A DNA stretch of 16,731 nucleotides, taken from NCBI GenBank assembly GCA_035341015.1, contig DAOQUL010000085.1, forward strand, positions 1-16,731, in the 5' to 3' direction. The position numbers were made by a program, and so were the translations under genes. Every line of letters starts with the position of its first letter. Positions within the stretch are counted from its first letter, which is position 1. Shown one piece after another: positions 8,001 to 13,700 of this stretch. The notes below the pieces were generated by a model. That model ran no database searches. It had not been told where the DNA came from and worked only from the letters and a program-made list of their open reading frames with translations. Origin of the DNA: JAKQIM01 sp029557965. GTDB taxonomy: Bacteria; Chloroflexota; Anaerolineae; Anaerolineales; UBA4823.

Positions 8001-9179
8001 GACGTTGATGTACTCAGATGAGGGGTGGTCGCCGGTGCCGTAACCCGGGCCAGCGTTGCCGTTGGACATGGTGACGAAGACGCCGGAATTGGCGGTGTTG
8101 ATCAGTGCCTGGTCGAGAGGATCAAACTCGCCGCCGACACTGGTGGGGCCGCCGCCCCAGGAGTTGTTGAGCACATCGGCGCCATCGATCGCAATGTCTT
8201 CCAACGCGGCGATGCCTTCAGCCGAGTAGAAAGAGCCGATGCCGTTGACGCTGTGATAGAAGACGCGGTAGCTCATCACCCAGGCTGCCGGGGCAACGCC
8301 CGACAGGGTGACGGTGATGCCGCCGTACTCAGCGACGACTTCATTGCCGGCAGCGGTGCTGGCAGTGTGCGTGCCGTGCGAGGTAGCGCCAGGGCCGGGC
8401 CAGGGGTTGGCATCTTCAGGGATGGGGGGATCCCAAGAGCGGAAGTAGACGCGTGAGGCAATGATCTTGCCGTTGTTGTTCTCGATCAGGCCCAGGCCGT
8501 TGGGGGGGAAGTCCGCGGGGTAGCTGTAGCCAGTACCATCGAACATCTCGGCTTCGTGGTGCGCGCCGCCGTCCATGGATGCCACTTTGATGCCTGCGCC
8601 GGCATTTTCGATGCCGCCGATCTCAGGGCTTTCGTACATCACGGGGGCATTGATCAGCGGGACGCTGGCATACAGGTCGGGCTGGTGGGCATAGTCGGGG
8701 TAGACTGCCTTGACATTGGGCAGGGCGCTTAAGAGGCGCTCAGCCATCTTGGTGTCCATGCCGGGGTCGATTGCCAGGCCGTTGAACACGATTTGATAGG
8801 TCAGGTCTACCTGGGCGCCGAATTCATCGACGAAGTAGTCCACCTGGGCATCAGGTAAGACAGACTGCATATCTGCGATGAATGCTTCCTGCTCGGCTTG
8901 CAATTGAGCCAGGTAGAGTTGGGCTTCAGGGCTGCTGCTGTCTACCTTGCCGTTGGTCTGTAAGGCAGCCGCATTGGTCTGGGCCCAAACGACCAGAGGG
9001 GGGGAACTCAATTCAACGATCAAACGGTGCGAAGTTTCAGCGCCAGAAGCGCTTGGAACGCTGGTTGCGGTTGTGCTGTCTTGCGCAGGTGCCGCCGCCG
9101 CAGGGATGGCGGCAGTGGTGGCAAACAGCATGGCGAGAATAACCAGCAGGTTTACTACATTACGAATTCGTTTGAACAT
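5031..9179 (-). CDS. Secreted multidomain subtilisin-like (S8) serine protease
   Basis: This 1382-residue exported endopeptidase opens with a signal peptide (about 1-30, basic start, hydrophobic core, AAAA end). An I9-type propeptide covers about 50-165. The S8 domain has catalytic D203 (ASMDGG), H268 (SHGTHTAS), oxyanion N375 (SNGNAGP) and S612 (ASGTSMAAPHVTG). A PA domain is inserted at about 440-545. Further on are a beta-sandwich (about 680-790), a Rossmann-like segment starting VLVIDND (about 793-935, reminiscent of glutamine amidotransferase/ThuA-like folds), a CHRD-like domain (about 1000-1078, LYLNVLTEANPDGELRGQI), a PKD domain (about 1180-1262, WDFGDGS) and a DUF11/NEW3-like sandwich (1266-1365). 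The protein ends in VYFLPWITR. The start at 9179 has GGAGG 7 bases upstream. The triad is complete, so the enzyme should be active. The substrate is unknown; nutrition or surface-protein processing is likely. Confidence 0.95.
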   Translation of the reverse strand: MFKRIRNVVNLLVILAMLFATTAAIPAAAAPAQDSTTATSVPSASGAETSHRLIVELSSPPLVVWAQTNAAALQTNGKVDSSSPEAQLYLAQLQAEQEAFIADMQSVLPDAQVDYFVDEFGAQVDLTYQIVFNGLAIDPGMDTKMAERLLSALPNVKAVYPDYAHQPDLYASVPLINAPVMYESPEIGGIENAGAGIKVASMDGGAHHEAEMFDGTGYSYPADFPPNGLGLIENNNGKIIASRVYFRSWDPPIPEDANPWPGPGATSHGTHTASTAAGNEVVAEYGGITVTLSGVAPAAWVMSYRVFYHSVNGIGSFYSAEGIAALEDIAIDGADVLNNSWGGGPTSVGGEFDPLDQALINTANSGVFVTMSNGNAGPGYGTGDHPSSEYINVAASTTDGTYAMGAFNVIAPEPITDTLQDIPFSTASFGGDLPAPGEVITYSFVTAESVAPANVEGCVPFPAGSLTGKAVMISRGTCEFGMKVLNAELGGAAFAVIYNHAAGGDALINMGPGAVGDQVTIPSIFIGNTAGVGMIGWYNDFGDDSVAALDMTAFQIGNTPDFIASFSSRGPGAGNVLKPDITAPGVNILAQGYGEVPGGNPHLGYGQASGTSMAAPHVTGAAALLRQVHPDWSNAYIKSAMMSTSKYQGIWIDAVTHAQPLDMGAGRLDLTNAADPGVILDPPSLSFGNIITGTVQTITVNVTSVAETTQVYTLGAELIAGTYPTPTIDALPSISFDVASISLEPGATASFVVTFDPSLGFIGDNQGHVTLESADYFAHMPAWARVSPEPTGSVLVIDNDSSWLLGLDDYQPYYTSVLDNLGIDYDVWVADYYYGNATTIPDAAWLAAYDAVIYFTGDHYQPDGTYTVATPLTALDMNILTEYANGGGVIIAMGQDMAAVLASDVYDDGTLFYNFVLGGNWLQDSVTNYALPSALAVASPDGPAALQGATLNLRGPSWSTIDLLGTQEITPVATVNFGEANFAYNIVEGVVVYDLAIYANEAMTITSIDVYAGEAGENGPMVENLVTGPITVAAGSDFTDLGLFVFTDTMALYNGELYLNVLTEANPDGELRGQIYVAPSGDGAGNALYIDEIEALPWLGGSKESHPYMPLFEYPGLYNEQSGTIGITHRSQPTLENPGLDYLGRSVYTTFGLESINNGVAGLDREQLMNYFFAWAMDEPTVTISDTTGENTANLTTLLAETPDDAVKFRWDFGDGSAFTDWSAGPEASHYYAACGDYTVRVEMINIFGNHAIGEAVITASQCPEVGDLEVTPLADAQTGSIGETIKYTLEITNNGTTDDIFDITVSGNAWTVLLPEPVGPLAPGESAVVEISVTIPLGTAVGASDVAEVTFTSRVDPAQEVAATLTTSADIIVYFLPWITR

Positions 9180-9207
9180 GCTTTATCCTCCAGGATTTGG
9201 ATATATG

Positions 9208-9249
9208 CCCCAGGTTTGGGGTTAAATGAGATGGCTCCTATAATGGAGC
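9208..9249 (-). promoter_or_regulatory. Two small hairpins in the subtilase 5' leader
   Basis: CCCCA (9208-9212) pairs with TGGGG (9217-9221) around a four-base loop, and GCTCC (9234-9238) pairs with GGAGC (9245-9249) around TATAAT. Both lie between the predicted promoter and the Shine-Dalgarno (9187-9191), so they would be in the leader mRNA. They could stabilise the transcript or mark an operator; they may also be chance. Confidence 0.3.
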
Positions 9250-9262
9250 AGGAAACGTTTAA

Positions 9263-9291
9263 ATCATACTATGAAAAATAGGTTTTGTGTA
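9263..9291 (-). promoter_or_regulatory. Candidate promoter of the subtilase gene
   Basis: On the minus strand TACACA (9286-9291) and TATGAT (9263-9268) are 17 bases apart. They match four and five of six consensus bases. The start point would be near 9256 with a leader of about 77 bases. It lies in the AT-rich part of the gap upstream of the subtilase gene. Confidence 0.42.
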
Positions 9292-9324
9292 GCACGGCAT
9301 TAACCTAAGCAAGTCTTTAACCAA

Positions 9325-9402
9325 GCCGGGTGTCGCTGAAGCAGTCTGTCAGCAATGCAGAAGATTGCTTCCCCCGGCAAAGAGCACTGGGGTCGCAATG
9401 AC
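9325..9402. repeat. REP-like palindromic element downstream of the M28 gene
   Basis: Nested inverted repeats sit right after the M28 stop codon. ATTGC-TT-CCCC (9364-9374) pairs with GGGG-TC-GCAAT (9389-9399). AGCAAT (9351-9356) pairs with ATTGCT (9364-9369). An outer GCCGGG (9325-9330) pairs with CCCGGC (9373-9378). The GATTGCTTC ... GCAATGACA signature resembles dispersed intergenic repeats I recall from several bacterial genomes. The structure may also protect or end the M28 message. Copy number cannot be seen from one window. Confidence 0.5.
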
Positions 9403-9405
9403 ATG

Positions 9406-10620
9406 TCAGAAAGAGTCTCTTTCATCCACTTGTTTTAAGATTGCCCAGGCCAGGTCGTGCACGCGGCGCAGGGCGGCCTCTTCCAGGCGCTCGCCGGTGT
9501 CGGTCAGGCGGTGCCACTGGGGCATCAAGCGGGATGCATTGCGCTGCACCAGCAGGCACACAGCCCTGAAGCCGTGTTCCCAGGCGGTGCCGGCCTCGGT
9601 GAAGGCGCCGGTAGTAAGGGTGCTGGCGGGGCGCAGCCCGAACGGCGCCCCTGCCGCTTGCACCAGGCGTTCCACATCGGGCGCAATGCTGCGCCGCCGC
9701 ACCACCCCTTCGTCGTGCAGGTAGACCAACTGCTCGCCAATGCCCACCAGCTCAAAATCCAGCACCAGGGCATCCTTTAACTGCTCGCCATAGGCCTGCA
9801 AGAAGGTTCGCATGCCGTCACAGCCGGTCTCTTCGCAGCCGGTCAGCGCCAGCCACACCTCGGTGTTTTCCAGCGGCTCCTGGCGCAGGCGTTCTGCCAA
9901 TGCCAAGACGGTGCCCACGGCGCTGGCGTTATCGTTAGCGCCCGGCGAGTAAGGCCCCAGGTCGGCGGTGACGCCGGTGAACCAGGTGGCAAAGTGTACC
10001 AGCGCCAGGAAGGCTCCCAGCCAGCCAAAGAGGCTCCAGCCGGTGAGGAAGGCCGCCAGGTAGTACAGCGGCGCCGCCAAGACCCCGTAAATGGCAAAGG
10101 GTTCGCTGATGGCAAAGGCAGTCACCAGCCAATCGTGGGCGAACCAGAAGACGGCCCGGTGACTGTCTAAGTGCCCCACCAGCACCAGGCGCTGTTTGAC
10201 TGTGCGGCGCGGCGGCAGGGTGGCGATCACATTCTGGCTGGGGCCGTGGGGTAAGATGCTGCGCAGGGGATAGTCACGGAAGGTGAACTTGCGCCACAGC
10301 ATCACGCCGCTCAATCCAAAGGCTGCCGCCATCACCAGCAGGGCCGCCGGGGCGCCAAAAGGCTGGCGCAGCAACCAGTAGGCGGCATGCCCCACCAGGG
10401 CCAGGCCGTAAGCCTGCGCCATGAAAAGCCACAGCGAGCGCAGGCCCTGGAAGGGCTGCAGGCGCAGGTTTTGGGCCCCCAGCTTTTCTAACTGCTGGCG
10501 CACGTAGGCTGCCGCCTGGGCCTCGGCCCGGGTGGTAGAGCCGCGCGGCGTGCGTGCCAGGTGGCGGGCATGGGTCAGGGCCTTTTGGGCCCAGGTGGAG
10601 GAGGGAGGGTCAGGATTCAT
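9406..10620 (-). CDS. Membrane-embedded M28 family zinc metallopeptidase
   Basis: This 404-residue aminopeptidase-like protein has all the metal and catalytic residues of the M28 family: H150 and D152 (GHLDSH), the bridging D230 (GANDNAS), E263/E264 (GCEETG), D288 (LDFE) and H370 (PQWHRLTDT). The enzyme should bind two zinc ions and cleave N-terminal residues. Unusually, it has hydrophobic spans before the catalytic domain (about 65-84 and 88-109) and two or three more (about 163-215) inserted between the first and second metal ligands. There is no signal peptide. ATG at 10620 is chosen; a GTG at 10647 would start inside a palindromic repeat. No Shine-Dalgarno is seen, and a small hairpin (ATCTC/GAGAT, 10628-10641) lies 8 bases before the ATG. 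It may be cotranscribed with the macroglobulin gene upstream. The substrate is unknown. Confidence 0.9.
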   Translation of the reverse strand: MNPDPPSSTWAQKALTHARHLARTPRGSTTRAEAQAAAYVRQQLEKLGAQNLRLQPFQGLRSLWLFMAQAYGLALVGHAAYWLLRQPFGAPAALLVMAAAFGLSGVMLWRKFTFRDYPLRSILPHGPSQNVIATLPPRRTVKQRLVLVGHLDSHRAVFWFAHDWLVTAFAISEPFAIYGVLAAPLYYLAAFLTGWSLFGWLGAFLALVHFATWFTGVTADLGPYSPGANDNASAVGTVLALAERLRQEPLENTEVWLALTGCEETGCDGMRTFLQAYGEQLKDALVLDFELVGIGEQLVYLHDEGVVRRRSIAPDVERLVQAAGAPFGLRPASTLTTGAFTEAGTAWEHGFRAVCLLVQRNASRLMPQWHRLTDTGERLEEAALRRVHDLAWAILKQVDERDSF

Positions 10621-10642
10621 AAAGATTATCTCAAAAGAGATT

Positions 10643-10720
10643 ACCACGGAGACACAGAGAGCACAGAGAAAACCATAGAGTTTTTTAGAAATTTCTCTGT
10701 GTACTCTGTGTCTCTGTGGT
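10643..10720. repeat. Long imperfect palindrome of the CACGGAGACACAGAG kind (MITE/REP-like)
   Basis: Left arm 10643-10671 and right arm 10692-10720 are reverse complements at 26 of 29 positions, around a 20-base loop. The arms are made of CACAGAGA / TCTCTGTG units. It fills most of the gap between the macroglobulin and M28 genes. Its base composition (AG-rich on one arm, CT-rich on the other) is unlike the neighbouring coding DNA. I recall similar CCACGGAGACACAGAG palindromes scattered through many environmental bacterial genomes. It has no coding content and its copy number here is unknown. Confidence 0.7.
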
Positions 10721-10757
10721 TTTCTCTATCTTGTGCCACGCCCAAAAACATACCATG

Positions 10758-13700
10758 CTAGGGTTTTACCTCGAACGTAGCCCCGGCGCTGGCGCCTTGC
10801 ACTTCTGGGAAGTACGCCATCCAGGCCTGCACCGGCAGTACATGGTATTGGCCGGGGTGCAGCAGCACCAGGGTATAGGTCAGCTCGTAGGTGCCGGCGG
10901 GCAAGTAGCCGGCTGACCAGGCGATGTGGTTGTCGTAAATACGCGCCGGGCTGAACATCCACCAACCCCAGCCCCTGCCAAATGGGTTGCCCGGATCGTA
11001 GAGCGGGCCGGGCAGGCCAGATTCGCCCACCTGGACGGTGTTCAGGCGCGTGTCCAGGATCTCGGCTCCGGCGGGGATGTAATCTTCCACCCGCAGGTTG
11101 TAGGCATCATTGGGCAAGACCAGGGTCAGGCGCACGGTCACGGCCTGGCCGGCCTGGGCTGAGACGATGGGGGCGGCAGTGAGCGGGTCATCACCGGCGG
11201 CGTAGTAGCTGCGCCACACCTGCAAGCCGCGGTTGAGCGGGGCGATGGTCTCTACCGGGCGGTAAACCGTGAGGGCGGCATTGTAGTAGAGCCGCCCGCT
11301 GCCGGGATCGCGCTGGATGGCCAGGGCGTTGGGGTCGTGGGGGTACAGGCCGGTGACCGGGATGAGGGTGACGACCGGGTTCAACTGGGTTTCTCCGCCG
11401 GCCTGCCCGCTAGCAACCTGGATGCCGTTCAGGATGGCGCTGAAGCCGAAATAGCCGCTCAGCTCGCCGGTGCCGCGCATCACTTCGGCCAGGGCCAGCA
11501 GGGTCCAGGCCGATTCGAAGGATGAGCCCCAGCCGCCATTCGGGTTGCGGTTCGACATCAGATAGTTGACGGCTTCGGGCAGCACCGCGGCCGCCGGTTG
11601 GCGCTGGGCCAGGGCGTAGATCACCACTGCTGAGCCCGAGAGCGGGGTGTGCCAGTTCCACCAATGCCCGGCTGAGGTTTCCCAGTGGGCGCCGGTGGCT
11701 GAACGCAGCGCCGTGGCTTGCAAGTCTGTCAGCAGGGTGTCGGCTTGCTGGCTGCCGGGGTAGGCATCTTCAAGCAGCAAGGCCAAGAAAGCCTGCGCCC
11801 AGGGGCTGAGTTCACTGCGGCGCTCGTAAAGCTGGCCTGCTGCAGAGGGATTGGCTGCGCCGGCACGGCCCAGTGCGAAATACTGGAAGGTCAGCCTGTC
11901 CAGTGCGCCCGGGTCTGTGACCTGGTCAGGCGAGGTTGAGGCGGCGGTGAGGAATTCTACCCCGCGCTGCAGGGCTTCGGGCGAGAAGTTTACCCCGGCC
12001 TGGGCGGTGCGCGTCAACCCGAAGACCATGTAGGCCGTCAGGTAAGGATCAGAGTTGACACTGACCACCGCGTCGGTAGCCACCGGCGCCCAGCTCCAGC
12101 CGCCATCTGGATTCTGCCGTGCCAGCAGTTGGTCCAGGCCGCTGCGCAGGGTGCGTTCCAGGCGGGCTTGCAGGTCAGGCGATTCGATGCCGAAGGACTG
12201 TAGGATGCGGTAGGTCTCGAGGTTGGGTAAGAAGCGCGAGAGGATCTCCTCGGTGCATTCACAGTGGTTTTCTTCCAGCGCTGCCAGGCCGTCGAGCATG
12301 CCCGCAGCCAGCGAGGGGGCCAGCTCGATGCGCAGGTCACCGGCGTTGGCGTCGAAGGTGGCCGGCAGGCTGACCAATTCCAACTGCTCGCCGGCCTCGT
12401 CCATCACGCCTGAGGTGGCAAAGGTCTGCGGGGTGGTGTAGCGCAGCACGGGCAGTGCCCCGCCTGCCAGCCGGACGGCATCTTGCAAATCGCCCGACTC
12501 GGCCCAGAAGGTCAGGTCGGCAGAGCCCACGTCTTGGGCTGTGCCCCACCATTCTACCCGCGTTCGCCCGCCTGCCGGAACGTTCACGTGCTGGGTCAGG
12601 CTGTTGATGTCGTCCAGCTCAAAGCCGCCTGCTTGCAGCATCACATCCACCTGCAGGTCGCTGCGGGTATTGTTTTGTACCACTGCGGCCAGCAGGGCAT
12701 GGTCGCCGGCCACCAAGAAGCGCGGCGCTACCGGGCGCACCAGCAGCTCTTTGCTGGTGACCAGTTGCAGTGTGGCCTCGCCGACGCGCGCATCAGCGGT
12801 CAGGCCGCGCACCACCACCTGCCAGGTGGTCAGGCTGTCGGGCAGGTCCAGGCTGATGGCGGCCTGCCCGTTGGCATCGGTGAGCACCTGGGCGTTCCAG
12901 TAGGCGGTGTCGGGGAAGTTCTCTCGCACCAGGGGGCCGGTTTGCATGTCACCGCCGCCGCCCATGCCGCCCACCATGTAGCGCAGGCGCTGCCCCGATA
13001 CGGCCAGCGACAATCCCGTGCGCACACCAAGCGGCTGCTGGCCGTAGAAGGCCGTCAGGATATCCGGCGCGTTGGGGTCTGCCAGGGCCAGCACCGCCAG
13101 GTCTACGACCGAGACCGAGAACTCACCCTGCACGGGGCTGCCGGCTGCATCGGTGACGAGGATATTAAAGGTAACGTTGTCGCCAGGACCGCTGCGTTGG
13201 GGCTGGCTGGTGAGGGCCACGTTAAGCGTTTGTTGGACCGGCTTCACCATCAGGTTGAGGTAGCCCTGGCGGAAGTCGGCCCGGCCTTCGGCATCCTGGC
13301 CGAGCAGGGTCACGGCGGCGTACACGTTGGGGGCATCCTCGTCGCCCAGGTCAAAAGACAGGCTGCTGCCCCCCGGCTGGATGGTCTCTACCCGGTAGCG
13401 CATCACCGTGCTGCGTTCAAAGGTCACCAACGCCAGGGCCGGCGCGCTGAAGGGATTGGGGATAAAGATCTGCGCCGTGTCCCCTGGCTGGTAGGCGTCC
13501 AGGTTGGCCGTCAGGTGCAGGCGTTGGTTGGGCAGGTTGGGCCAGGTCACTGCCCCGGTTCCGCCGACCCAGATCAGAACCTGGGAGGCGGTGCTGGCGT
13601 TCTGGACGGTGAGCAGGTAGGTGCCGGGGTTGGGTGGGGTAAAGGACAGGCGCGCTTTGCCATCTGCGCCGCTGACGAAATCGGTGCTGGCGATGGCGGT

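Noticed and set aside
10621..10647. A GTG start at 10647 for the M28 peptidase
   Set aside because: The added residues come from the hairpin and repeat DNA, with no ribosome site; ATG 10620 begins the family-like part.
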